Source: an uncultured Alteromonadaceae bacterium
GTDB lineage: Bacteria > Pseudomonadota > Gammaproteobacteria > Enterobacterales > Alteromonadaceae
Length of the DNA stretch: 44,333 bases
Assembly (NCBI GenBank): GCA_913056495.1
Contig: CAJXMO010000027.1
Location: 1-44,333, forward strand
Direction: 5' to 3'
Of this stretch, positions 31,918-39,378 are shown piece by piece. The translations under genes were made by a program, and so were the position numbers. Position 1 is the first letter of the stretch, and each line of letters begins with the position of its first letter. The notes under the pieces are model-generated. The model made no database searches, was not told the origin of the DNA, and worked only from the letters and a program-made list of their open reading frames with translations.

Positions 31918-32352
31918 ATGTTTGTTAATTTAGACTCTAAACCTATGGATTTTTGCTTAATGTCCTGTTGGATGGATTTGATTAGTGAGGTGATTGAATG
32001 CGACGACCCCAACTTAGCCCCTCAAGTTTTAGCATTTAAAAAATCGGCAATATCGAGTGTTGCTAATAACACCTCCTCAAGCAGTTTGTATTTGTACCGC
32101 TTTAACGTAAGTGTGAGTAATGCAGTTGTATTTGTTTTGCATAACTGGGCCTGCAGCAATAAAGAACTTCACCGCGTTTTTGTTAAACACCTCCAGCATA
32201 AGGCAAAAACGCGGGCTCTTAGCTTTGATGAATTGAGCGAACTGGCCTCGCACAGACTGCTGTTAAACCGTTTATCGACGATTAAACGCCGATTACGCCA
32301 AAGCGTAGACGGCATTAATGCAGTGAAAAACAACGGAGACAATAATGACTAA
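31918..32352 (+). CDS. Hypothetical early protein
   Basis: A 144-residue protein (MFVNLDSKPMDFCLMSCWMDLISEVIECDDPNLAPQVL...). Helical, with a basic C-terminal half (HLQHKAKTRALSFDELSELASHRLLLNRLSTIKRRLRQSVDGIN). GAGGT upstream; overlaps the next start by 8 bp. Not recognised. Confidence 0.6.
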   Translation: MFVNLDSKPMDFCLMSCWMDLISEVIECDDPNLAPQVLAFKKSAISSVANNTSSSSLYLYRFNVSVSNAVVFVLHNWACSNKELHRVFVKHLQHKAKTRALSFDELSELASHRLLLNRLSTIKRRLRQSVDGINAVKNNGDNND

Positions 32353-33271
32353 AAAAGATTTACCCGAAATTAGCCCGGAGCAAGAAAAAGCAATAGTTGA
32401 GGGCAAAGAAGTATTGGCTTCAAAGCAGGATGCATTGTTGCAGCTTGGTCAAATTCAGGCGTTTAACTTTATTGGAAAACTCGTAACTGTTACGGAATTG
32501 AAAATTGTCCAAAACATCAAAGAATCCAAAAGCTATAAAGGTTTGACTTATAAAGATGAAACTGGAAAACCCGTAACCGTTACGACTTGGGAAGAATGTT
32601 GCCAGCATATTTTGAACACAGATTATCAAAATTTGGATAACCGCCTTAGAAACCTCCAACAGTTCGGCGAAGAATTTTTTGAACAAGCTCAGCAGATGAA
32701 ACTGGGCTACCGTGATTTACGTGCTTTGCGTCAATTACCGGATGAAGATCAAACAGTAGTGATTGAATCCGAAGCCGTTGAATCTGGCGACAAAGAGGCA
32801 GTTAAAGACTTAATTGCGGAGCTAAAAGCCAAGCATCAAAAAGAATCTACCGAGCTTAAGCAGATGCTAAATAACAAGGATGCTGATTTAAAAGCCGCGC
32901 GCAAAGGCCGTGACGATACGGTTGCAGAGCTGCAGCAAACCAAAGAGCAGCTGCATAAAAAGAAGTTTGGCACCCAAAAATGGCAGCATGATGTGCGCGA
33001 CTTTATTACGACTTTACACAAAACCCACAACCAAATTAACGAGGGCATTACCCAGCTGTATAGCCTGATTGAGCAGCTGACCTTTATTGAAGAGCTGGAT
33101 GATGCCGCCCGCGATATGTGTATTAACGCATTTTACGCCGACAACCGGTTATTGGTAGATAACCTGGCAGCCTGTTGGCAAACCATAGATAACCAGTTTG
33201 GCCATTTGGCTGACGGCAGCAAGCTGTCGAGCGAATACCTGGCGCAGCTGGGCTTTGAGGGGGAAGCATGA
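32345..33271 (+). CDS. Early coiled-coil protein preceding the transposase
   Basis: A 308-residue protein. Residues 55-110 include LVTVTELKIVQNIKESKSYKGLTYKDETGKPVTVTTWEECCQHILN, a small domain seen in early proteins of BcepMu-type phages as I recall. Residues 150-215 form a coiled coil (LIAELKAKHQKESTELKQMLNNKDADLKAARKGRDDTVAELQQTKEQLHKK). The C-terminus is helical (ITTLHKTHNQINEGITQLYSLIEQL). It overlaps the transposase start by 4 bp, suggesting a role in, or co-expression with, transposition. No enzymatic motif. Confidence 0.65.
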   Translation: MTKKDLPEISPEQEKAIVEGKEVLASKQDALLQLGQIQAFNFIGKLVTVTELKIVQNIKESKSYKGLTYKDETGKPVTVTTWEECCQHILNTDYQNLDNRLRNLQQFGEEFFEQAQQMKLGYRDLRALRQLPDEDQTVVIESEAVESGDKEAVKDLIAELKAKHQKESTELKQMLNNKDADLKAARKGRDDTVAELQQTKEQLHKKKFGTQKWQHDVRDFITTLHKTHNQINEGITQLYSLIEQLTFIEELDDAARDMCINAFYADNRLLVDNLAACWQTIDNQFGHLADGSKLSSEYLAQLGFEGEA

Positions 33272-35052
33272 GTTTAACCATAGAGCATTGGGCCGAACAA
33301 TTGGATAATGCCGGACACGGTGAAAAAGGCCGGATTTTAAAACAGGCCTGTGAAACCCTGGGCTTAAGTAAGGATGCGTTATACCGCCGCTTAAAACAAC
33401 TGGGCTGGACAAGCGGCAAATGCAAACGTAGCGATGCGGGTAAAACCACAATGAGTGAAGCAACCATTGATACTGCAATTGCGCTGCTGAACTTAGGGAT
33501 GCGTGATAACGGTAAACGCATTATGGATGTAACCCTGGCGCGCAGCATTTTAGTTGCAAACGGGTTTGACTGCGTAAGCCACAGCCAGCTATGTCGCATT
33601 TTAGCTAAGCGTAATGCCAGCGTGAATGATTTAGACCGGGCTACGCCGCACATGAATCTGCGAAGTTTGGGCCCGAACCATGTACACCAAACTGACCCCA
33701 GTTATTGTTTGCTGTATTACCCGCCTGGGCGCAAAGGCAAAATACAGCGTTATGCCAATGATGCTGAGTTTTATGCCAATAAGCCTGAAAACCTTGAAAA
33801 AATTAAGCATATTAAAGTATGGCGCTATGTGTTGGTTGACCATGCAACCGGCTATTTACGCTTTAAATACTATGAGGCTGCCGGTGAAAACCAGGGTAAT
33901 TTATTTGATTTTTTAATGTGGTGCTGGCGCAAGCAGGATAATTTGCCGTTTCACGGTGTACCTGAAATTTTGCTATGGGATAAAGGCAGCGCCAATACCT
34001 CTGCTGCGATAAAAAATGTATTAAAGGCATTGGATGTAAAAAACATTCCGCATGAGGCCGGAAACCCACGCGCTAAAGGGGCGGTTGAAAAAGCAAATGA
34101 CATGGTTGAAAAACAGTTTGAAACCCGCTTGTTAATTGAGCCGGTTGATAGTGTTGACGCGTTAAATGAAGCCGCTATGGCTTGGCAGGATGCGTTTAAC
34201 GCGAACAAAATCCCAGGTATGTCAACGTTACACAGCCGTACTAAACAAAGCCGTTTAGATGCCTGGAAAACCATTTATAGCGCTGAGCACCGCCACCGTT
34301 TGCGTGAGTTACCCGATGAGCATATATGCCGCACATTGCTGACCAAAGACGGTGAAACCCGCAAAGTACGTGGTGATTTAACCATTACCTTTGTTCACCC
34401 GGTTGCCGGTAAAAGCTTAACTTACGACTTAGCCGAACTTGAGCATATTAAAAATGGGATGCATGTTGAGGCTAACCCCTTGGTTGTGAATGATTCGCTG
34501 GCCTTATTGGTGGGCGTAACTAACCCGGATGATGAGGTAATTTACCATCAGGTTGAGCCGCTTGAACTGGATGAATTTGGCTTTAGAGCTGACGCACCCG
34601 TGATTGGTGATGATATTAACAGCCATAAAGATACCGCAACCCAAACTGCGGTTAAAGCGGCTGACCAGCTGGCTTACCCGGATATGAACGCAGAGCAAAT
34701 CAAGAAGGCGAAAAAACAGAAATCAGCGCCGTTTAAAGGTGAGCTGGTTGGCCACTCTAACTTTAAAGATATTGAGCATGAAACGCATATTTCACCTAAG
34801 GCGGATGTGATTAAGCCAGATAGCGCGGTAGTGGCCCAACTGAATAAGCAAGCGGATAAACCAAGCGGTAAAAAACTGGATGGTTTGGATGCCCGCATTT
34901 TATTGGCTAACCGTTTGGGCCGTAATTTACAGCCGTTTGAGTTGGATTATTTAGCTGGGCTTGGCGATGTGTACGAGAGCCAACTGGATGACATTGTGCG
35001 TGACTTGCACACAGGCAAGTTAAAAGCGCCTGTATTGAAGCTGGCGAGGTAA
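33268..35052 (+). CDS. DDE transposase (MuA functional analogue, Tn552/BcepMu type)
   Basis: A 594-residue integrase-like transposase. An N-terminal helix-turn-helix (GRILKQACETLGLSKDALYRRLKQLGW) and a second HTH (HSQLCRILAKRN) precede the RNase H-like core: Asp143 in HQTDPS, Asp238 in LWDKGSAN and Glu274 in GAVEKAND, with 35 residues between the last two. The C-terminal part (from about 360) has a beta-barrel region and then a lysine-rich tail (SAPFKGELVGHSNF ... LDGLDARILLANRLGRNLQPFELDYLAGL). It cuts and joins the phage ends during integration and replicative transposition. Start has GAGGGGG. It forms one unit with the ATPase gene 3 bp downstream. Confidence 0.92.
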   Translation: MSLTIEHWAEQLDNAGHGEKGRILKQACETLGLSKDALYRRLKQLGWTSGKCKRSDAGKTTMSEATIDTAIALLNLGMRDNGKRIMDVTLARSILVANGFDCVSHSQLCRILAKRNASVNDLDRATPHMNLRSLGPNHVHQTDPSYCLLYYPPGRKGKIQRYANDAEFYANKPENLEKIKHIKVWRYVLVDHATGYLRFKYYEAAGENQGNLFDFLMWCWRKQDNLPFHGVPEILLWDKGSANTSAAIKNVLKALDVKNIPHEAGNPRAKGAVEKANDMVEKQFETRLLIEPVDSVDALNEAAMAWQDAFNANKIPGMSTLHSRTKQSRLDAWKTIYSAEHRHRLRELPDEHICRTLLTKDGETRKVRGDLTITFVHPVAGKSLTYDLAELEHIKNGMHVEANPLVVNDSLALLVGVTNPDDEVIYHQVEPLELDEFGFRADAPVIGDDINSHKDTATQTAVKAADQLAYPDMNAEQIKKAKKQKSAPFKGELVGHSNFKDIEHETHISPKADVIKPDSAVVAQLNKQADKPSGKKLDGLDARILLANRLGRNLQPFELDYLAGLGDVYESQLDDIVRDLHTGKLKAPVLKLAR

Positions 35053-35055
35053 GTA

Positions 35056-36225
35056 ATGGATCAGCATACCAAGATTAGCCGTGTGTTTTTAAAACACAAT
35101 GTTCGCCAGGCTCATTTAGTGAGCTACTTAAATAAAGCAGGCATTGTATTTAGCCCGGCAAGCCTGAGCCGGGTTAAGCGTGCGGGCCTGTGGCCTAAGC
35201 ACTGCGACAAAACACGTATTAAACAATTAATTGAAACTTTTTTAGCTGAGCTGGGCGCAAGCCAGAGCGAGCTGGATGATTTGTGGGGTTGGTATGACGC
35301 GACTGAAGACCAGCCTGCAGAGCCTGAGATTAACCCTGAACCTGAAGATAAAGATGATTTGGAGCCTGAAATGTTAAGTGGACATGCTAAGCAATTTTTT
35401 AAATTACGAACTCACCCGTTTGAGAATGAGATATTCAGTGAAACGGATGTATTTTTAATTGATTCGTACCGGTTGGTGTTGGAGGAAATGCTGAGCGCTG
35501 CCAGCGCGGGCAGTATGACGGCCCTGATTGGTGAATGTGGTGCCGGTAAAACGATTATGCGCCGGGCGTTTATTCATAGGGTTCAGCAGGATAACCAGGA
35601 GATTATTGTGATTGAACCGGCTCGCCTGGATGTAAAAAAAGTGACGGCGGAGAGCTTGAGCCTGTCAATTTGCCGGGCGTTGAGTATTCCAAACAAGCAC
35701 AGTGCCGAAGACCGTGATGCGGCGATTGAAGAGGCGTTGATTAAGTCGGCTAATAATGGGCATTTGCACCTGATTGTGATTGAAGAGGCGCACCTGTTAA
35801 CGACTGATGTGATTAAGCTGTTAAAGCGTATTTGGGAGTTAACCAGTGGTTTTAAACGGGTGATTGGTATTTTGCTGATTGGCCAGACTGAGCTTGTTAA
35901 AAAGCTGAGTAGTCAGGATTTACGTGAATTTACCTGGCGTTGCAGCCAGATTGAAATGAAGCCGCTGGGGCTGAATACGGCTCAGTACATTCGTCATAAG
36001 TTTAGTTGTATTGGCGTGGATGCGGATAGCATTTTTACTGAAGACGCATTTGATTCCATTTATGAGCATTGCAAAGGCAGGGTAAAACGCGGCCTGGGTT
36101 TGGGCGAAGGTAACCTGGATAAATCGTACCCGCTGCGGGTTAATCACATTGTTGTTAAGTGTTTGAACCTGGCCGCTCAGGTGGCTGAGCCTAAAGTTAC
36201 CGCGCAAATTGTTGAGAAGGTGTAA
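35056..36225 (+). CDS. AAA ATPase transposition partner (MuB functional analogue)
   Basis: A 389-residue protein. Residues 1-80 form an HTH region (HNVRQAHLVSYLNKAGIVFSPASLSRVKRAGLWP), as MuB also has. After an acidic linker (TEDQPAEPEINPEPEDKDDLEPE) comes the AAA domain: Walker A GECGAGKT at 159-166, Walker B LIVIEEAH at 239-246, and sensor-type LLIGQTEL near 275. Such ATPases bind target DNA and stimulate the transposase; the TniB/TnsC-like order fits the Tn552 and BcepMu pairing. Confidence 0.92.
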   Translation: MDQHTKISRVFLKHNVRQAHLVSYLNKAGIVFSPASLSRVKRAGLWPKHCDKTRIKQLIETFLAELGASQSELDDLWGWYDATEDQPAEPEINPEPEDKDDLEPEMLSGHAKQFFKLRTHPFENEIFSETDVFLIDSYRLVLEEMLSAASAGSMTALIGECGAGKTIMRRAFIHRVQQDNQEIIVIEPARLDVKKVTAESLSLSICRALSIPNKHSAEDRDAAIEEALIKSANNGHLHLIVIEEAHLLTTDVIKLLKRIWELTSGFKRVIGILLIGQTELVKKLSSQDLREFTWRCSQIEMKPLGLNTAQYIRHKFSCIGVDADSIFTEDAFDSIYEHCKGRVKRGLGLGEGNLDKSYPLRVNHIVVKCLNLAAQVAEPKVTAQIVEKV

Positions 36226-36229
36226 GGCG

Positions 36230-36613
36230 ATGAGTGATGTTGAAATTCAATTAACCGGTGAGGCCACGATTAAATGGCAGCGCACTTTGGTGGTTAGCGA
36301 AGACGAGGCAAAAGCAATTTTAGCGGACGATGAAATTATTCAGATGATGCTAACGCAAGAAGAAAGCTTTGGCGTTAAGCGCTGGGGCGATGTGTATGGC
36401 TCGCGTTCGTTAGTGACTGAGCCGTTAAACGAGCCGCTTTATGAGTGCCAACATTGCCACTGGGTTGGCTCTGATTTGGATAAGCTCAAAATTTATGGGC
36501 TTGAACCGCACCAGGTAACCAAACGTTGCCCACGTTGCGAAATGCGTAATTTTAGGGAAGTTAAAGGCAGTATTAATAAATCTACATTGGGAGAATCTTA
36601 TGGATCAAACTAA
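36230..36613 (+). CDS. Small early zinc-finger-like protein
   Basis: A 127-residue protein from the ATG at 36230 (AAGG upstream; an in-frame ATG 21 bp earlier lies inside the ATPase gene). Residues about 75-110 have CQHCHWVG and CPRCEMRNF, a C-x2-C/C-x2-C ribbon. The N-terminal part is acidic (VVSEDEAKAILADDEIIQMM). It overlaps the DUF3164 start by 14 bp. Function unknown. Confidence 0.65.
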   Translation: MSDVEIQLTGEATIKWQRTLVVSEDEAKAILADDEIIQMMLTQEESFGVKRWGDVYGSRSLVTEPLNEPLYECQHCHWVGSDLDKLKIYGLEPHQVTKRCPRCEMRNFREVKGSINKSTLGESYGSN

Positions 36614-37220
36614 CAATATACCCGCTGGTTATTGGCAGGATGCGAAAGGCTCTTTAGTGCCTGAAAGCATGATTAAGCCAATAGATAAAGCACGTGATGA
36701 ACTGGTATCCGAAATTGTAAATAGAGCGCTAGAGCTGCAGGAAAGCTTGGCAAAATTTAAAGCCTCTACGTTTGCAGATATTGATGCGTTTGTTGAGCTA
36801 TCGGCAGAGGAATACGACGTTAAATTAGGTGGTAAAAAAGGCAATGTAACTATGCATACGTTCGATGGGCGCTACAAAATCATGCGCTCGATTCAGGAAC
36901 ATATAGCATTTGATGAACGCCTCCAGGCCGCGCGCGTTTTAATAGATCAGTGCTTTAAGGATTGGACAAAAGACAGCGGCCCTGAATTGAAAGCGCTAAT
37001 TGACCGTGCTTTTGATGTTGATAAGCAAGGCCATGTGAATACAGCCAGAGTTTTAGGTTTACGTCGTTTAGACATTAAAGACGAACGCTGGAAAAAAGCG
37101 ATGGAAGCTGTGAGTGAAGCGCTGCAAGTGGTTGGCAGCAAGGCGTATATTCGTCTGTATAAACGTGTCGGTGATACTAAGCAGTATGTACCTATTCCGC
37201 TTGATTTGGCTGGTGTTTAG
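36600..37220 (+). CDS. DUF3164 family protein
   Basis: A 206-residue protein with the family's landmarks in order: IPAGYWQDAKGSLVPESMIKPIDKARDELV, AFVELSAEEYDVKLGGKKGNVTMHTFDGRYKIMRSIQEHIAFDERLQAARVLIDQC, VLGLRRLDIKDERWKKAMEAVSEALQVVGSKAYIRLYKRVG. DUF3164 genes occur next to transposition genes in many Mu-like phages. The biochemical role is not known. Confidence 0.88.
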   Translation: MDQTNNIPAGYWQDAKGSLVPESMIKPIDKARDELVSEIVNRALELQESLAKFKASTFADIDAFVELSAEEYDVKLGGKKGNVTMHTFDGRYKIMRSIQEHIAFDERLQAARVLIDQCFKDWTKDSGPELKALIDRAFDVDKQGHVNTARVLGLRRLDIKDERWKKAMEAVSEALQVVGSKAYIRLYKRVGDTKQYVPIPLDLAGV

Positions 37221-37270
37221 CCAGCTTTTATAAACATTACTTTTAACTAACCAATAAGGTAAAAATAACT

Positions 37271-37546
37271 ATGAACAAATCTCAATTAATCGAAACAATT
37301 GCGCATAGCGCTGATATTTCAAAAGCGGATGCAGAGCGCGCCGTTAATGCTTTGGCTTCAGCCGTAACTGCTGAGCTGGCTGAAGGCGGCAAAGTTGAAT
37401 TAGTCGGTTTCGGCTCGTTTACTGTGAGCGAACGTGCTGCAAGAGTTGGCCGAAACCCTAAAACCGGTGAGCCCATTAAAATTTCAGCTGCCACTTTACC
37501 TAAGTTCAAACCGGGTAAAGCGTTAAAAGAAGCAGTTAACCGTTAA
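37271..37546 (+). CDS. HU-family DNA-binding protein
   Basis: A 91-residue histone-like protein: MNKSQLIETIAHSADISKADAERAVNALASAVTAELAEGGKVELVGFGSFTVSERAARVGRNPKTGEPIKISA carries the dimer helices and the DNA-gripping arm with RNPKTGE. Mu transposition needs host HU and IHF to bend its ends, so a phage-borne copy could free this phage from host supply. The gene has its own AAGG site and is followed by a GC-rich hairpin. Confidence 0.9.
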   Translation: MNKSQLIETIAHSADISKADAERAVNALASAVTAELAEGGKVELVGFGSFTVSERAARVGRNPKTGEPIKISAATLPKFKPGKALKEAVNR

Positions 37547-37559
37547 TTTTAATTTAGTT

Positions 37560-37578
37560 AGCCCCTGCGGGGGCTTTG
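37560..37578 (+). terminator. GC-rich hairpin after the HU gene
   Basis: AGCCCC-TGCG-GGGGCT followed by TTTGG. The short T run makes it a weak terminator, likely to trim or attenuate rather than stop the transcript before GemA and Mor. Confidence 0.5.
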
Positions 37579-37586
37579 GAGTTTGT

Positions 37587-37736
37587 ATGTATATTGGCGA
37601 AATCACTACATTTAATGTTATAGCAAAATGCCCTATTTGCGAAAACGATACGCAAATAGATCAGCACGAAATGAGATGTGAAGAAGCTCAGTGCCAGCAC
37701 TGTGATGAAGTGTTTGAAATTGGCTATAGCGAATAG
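37587..37736 (+). CDS. 49-aa zinc-ribbon protein
   Basis: A short frame starting six bases after GGAG. The product contains AKCPICENDTQIDQ and, 20 residues later, CQHCDEVFEIGYSE: a C-x2-C ... C-x2-C ribbon. It lies in the early operon between HU and GemA, with 17 bp to the next gene. It is small enough to be overlooked in routine annotation. Function unknown, perhaps a transcription modulator. Confidence 0.65.
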   Translation: MYIGEITTFNVIAKCPICENDTQIDQHEMRCEEAQCQHCDEVFEIGYSE

Positions 37737-37753
37737 GATCAAGGTGAATAGTA

Positions 37754-38236
37754 ATGACTAAATCTCGCTATATTCAGTTGATTCATATTGCCAAAAGCCA
37801 ACTGGGTTTAGATGATGATTTGTATCGCTCTGTTTTGCTCGACTTAACTAAAAAGTCGAGCTGCAAAGATATGGGTATCATTGAACTTGAGAAGGTGCTG
37901 ACTTATATGAAGTCAAAAGGCTTTAAGCCAAAGGCTAAAAAGTCACGCAAGCCTGGCAATAGCCCAGTTTCACGCAATAAAAAAGCCGGAGAAAAAACCG
38001 CGCTTGATAAACTTCGCCAGGTGTGGATTGAAATGGCTCGCAATGGTTTGTTAAAGAATGGCAGCGAACAGGCCCTGGTTAATTGGAGTAAGGGCCAGGC
38101 CAAGCGATTTAATAAAGGTGTACCAATTGAGCGCCTTGAATGGCTGGATGCTGACGTAATCCATTTTTTAATTGAGCAGTTAAAAAAATGGTACAAACGA
38201 TTAGACCCCAAACTCTACGAGGTGAACAATGGCTGA
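37754..38236 (+). CDS. gemA: GemA-like regulatory protein (DUF1018)
   Basis: A 160-residue protein with the GemA/Mu gp16 pattern: YIQLIHIAKSQLGLDDDLYRSVLLDLTKKSSCKDMGIIELEKVLTYMKSKGFKP, then a basic linker (KKSRKPGNSPVSRNKKAGE) and LRQVWIEMARNGLLKNGSEQALVNWSKGQAKR. In Mu, GemA acts on host gene expression and DNA relaxation. Overlaps the Mor gene by 8 bp. Confidence 0.88.
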   Translation: MTKSRYIQLIHIAKSQLGLDDDLYRSVLLDLTKKSSCKDMGIIELEKVLTYMKSKGFKPKAKKSRKPGNSPVSRNKKAGEKTALDKLRQVWIEMARNGLLKNGSEQALVNWSKGQAKRFNKGVPIERLEWLDADVIHFLIEQLKKWYKRLDPKLYEVNNG

Positions 38237-38606
38237 TCCAAATGGTAATAGCGCACGCGCTGATGGTATGTTATTGACCATTCTTGAAATGGTTCACGAT
38301 GGTTTAAAAAGCACATTGGGCGATGATAAAGCGTATGAACTCGCAGCTGATGTTGTCAATAAAGTCCGCCACTGCTTTGGTGGTGAGCTGGTTTATGTTT
38401 GCAAAGGCCGCACTTTAGATTCTATTATCACCAGCAATAAAATCTGGAACGAGTTCACTGGCAACAATCACCATGAACTTGCTAAGAAGTACGGTTTTTC
38501 AACACAGTGGGTTTATGAAGTTGTTCGCACCATGGGCAAACTGAAACGAGCTGAATCACAAGGTGATCTGTTTGATGGACTGGAAGACGACAGCAATAAA
38601 GATTAA
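38229..38606 (+). CDS. mor: Mor-like late transcription activator
   Basis: A 125-residue protein of the Mor/C family. The dimer region is ILEMVHDGLKSTLGDDKAYELAADVVNKVRHCFGGELVYVCKGRTLDS, followed by the helix-turn-helix FTGNNHHELAKKYGFSTQWVYEVVRTMG. In Mu, Mor binds a dyad near -43 of the middle promoter, and C does the same at late promoters. No second C-like gene is seen here, so this protein may activate the late operons directly, at the CTAG-centred boxes (18585, 27632). Last gene of the early operon. Confidence 0.9.
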   Translation: MADPNGNSARADGMLLTILEMVHDGLKSTLGDDKAYELAADVVNKVRHCFGGELVYVCKGRTLDSIITSNKIWNEFTGNNHHELAKKYGFSTQWVYEVVRTMGKLKRAESQGDLFDGLEDDSNKD

Positions 38607-38612
38607 GCTAAC

Positions 38613-38642
38613 AGCGGCCAAATTCAAGGCCGCTTCACTTTT
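38613..38642 (+). terminator. Terminator of the early operon
   Basis: Stem AGCGGCC/GGCCGCT with an eight-base loop, followed by TCACTTTT. It ends the rightward early transcript before the L-like terminus. Confidence 0.75.
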
Positions 38643-38646
38643 CAGT

Positions 38647-38667
38647 ATATTAAACACAATTTAAAAT
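38647..38667. repeat. 21-bp subterminal direct repeat, right copy
   Basis: Identical over 21 bp and same orientation as 2805-2825. It lies 82 bp inside the right terminus. Confidence 0.8.
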
Positions 38668-38673
38668 CCTGTT

Positions 38674-38749
38674 TCACTTATTCCCGCTTAATCTCACTCA
38701 CTCCCGCAATTTTCGCGCAATTTTATTATATTTATTGTAGGTTAGATCA
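38674..38749. promoter_or_regulatory. Right terminus with Mu L-like transposase-binding sites
   Basis: Read inward from the end (minus strand) it begins TGATCTAACCTACAATAAAT; further in come GCGCGAAAATTGCGGGAG and AAGCGGGAATAAGTGA. From memory, Mu L has TACGAAAAAAACCGGGAG then TTCGGG. Two 14-bp sites 20 bp apart (plus strand TCACTTATTCCCGC at 38674 and TCACTCACTCCCGC at 38694) match at 12 of 14 positions. Both phage ends share TGAT at the tip. Confidence 0.65.
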
Positions 38750-38755
38750 AAAACC
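38750..38755. repeat. Target-site duplication, right copy (AAAACC)
   Basis: AAAACC follows the terminal CA of the phage and is directly followed by GATGAATCT, the continuation of sixA. Confidence 0.9.
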
Positions 38756-38863
38756 GATGAATCTAGCTTTGATATAAAAAAGGCGTCACTAACACAAGTG
38801 CTTTTATTGCCAGGCCAACAAAGCGTTTTAAACTGGACAGTTCCATGCAGTAAAATGTATTGA
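38756..38863 (+). pseudogene. sixA: sixA 3' part (last 35 codons)
   Basis: In frame with codon 122 at 2741 once the phage and one AAAACC are removed. The residues (DESSFDIKKASLTQVLLLPG, then QSVLNWTVPCSKMY, stop TGA at 38861) give the final strand and the W-x-x-P close typical of SixA. Without a start it is not expressed as a protein. Confidence 0.9.
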
Positions 38864-38965
38864 GCCATCGAAAGTCAGCCCGTTGATTGGCTAATAAACC
38901 TGTCATGATTAAATTAACTATGAGAAGCGAATTCATACCCATTTAGCAAAAGTCGGATAATTTGA

Positions 38966-38979
38966 GCATGTTAACATGC
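38966..38979. other. Palindrome in the 254-bp gap after sixA
   Basis: GCATGTTAACATGC is a perfect 14-bp palindrome followed by ATTTTG and may be a weak terminator for sixA. Nothing else is visible between 38864 and 39117. Confidence 0.35.
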
Positions 38980-39117
38980 ATTTTGCGTTATAAAACCCAA
39001 GGTTATTAAAACTTGGTTCAAATAACCTATTAAAGCTAAATTAATTGTTTTAATTGGGTTCAGATTTGTTGATTCTGTTAAGTTAAGAACCAATATATTA
39101 ATCCCCCCTCAACAATC

Positions 39118-39378
39118 TCAATCCTCTTTGTTTTTTTGGTAAAAGGTATATTCATTATGCAAACCCAAAAATACGCTGAGTAAGCCACAAAAGACGGTCA
39201 GCAAAAGTAATGCATATGTGAGAGATTTTAACGTTACACTCTCAATACCTGGTTCACTTGCAAGGATCTTCATAAAAACCGCTAGACCAAACATGCCAAA
39301 AAAGATAGGAAAAAATAATTTAAAATTGAACCAAAATCTTTTTTTATTGAACTGAGTAATAAATGATGACTGTTTCAT
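39118..39378 (-). CDS. Small membrane protein, possible Rhs immunity protein
   Basis: An 86-residue protein with two hydrophobic segments (FNFKLFFPIFFGMFGLAVFMKIL and LKSLTYALLLLTVFCGLLSVFLGL) and a charged end (YQKNKED). Its ATG shares a base with the stop of the Rhs remnant (TAATG), the usual arrangement of a toxin tip and its immunity gene. No family recognised; the immunity role is inferred from position only. Confidence 0.55.
   Translation of the reverse strand: MKQSSFITQFNKKRFWFNFKLFFPIFFGMFGLAVFMKILASEPGIESVTLKSLTYALLLLTVFCGLLSVFLGLHNEYTFYQKNKED

Larger units (their letters stand above)
2742..38749. mobile_element. Complete Mu-like transposable prophage (about 36.0 kb, siphovirus type)
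   Basis: The element is bounded by TGAT on the left and ATCA on the right and flanked by AAAACC. It encodes a DDE transposase and AAA partner ATPase, Ner-like and repressor proteins, GemA and Mor, and a complete head, tail and lysis set including Mu gp27-gp37 relatives. No tail sheath gene is present, and a tail tube plus long tape measure indicates a long non-contractile tail. Late genes run leftward from the middle and early genes rightward, unlike the nearly unidirectional Mu map but like my recollection of the BcepMu type. No gene is visibly broken, so the prophage may be inducible. Confidence 0.95.
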
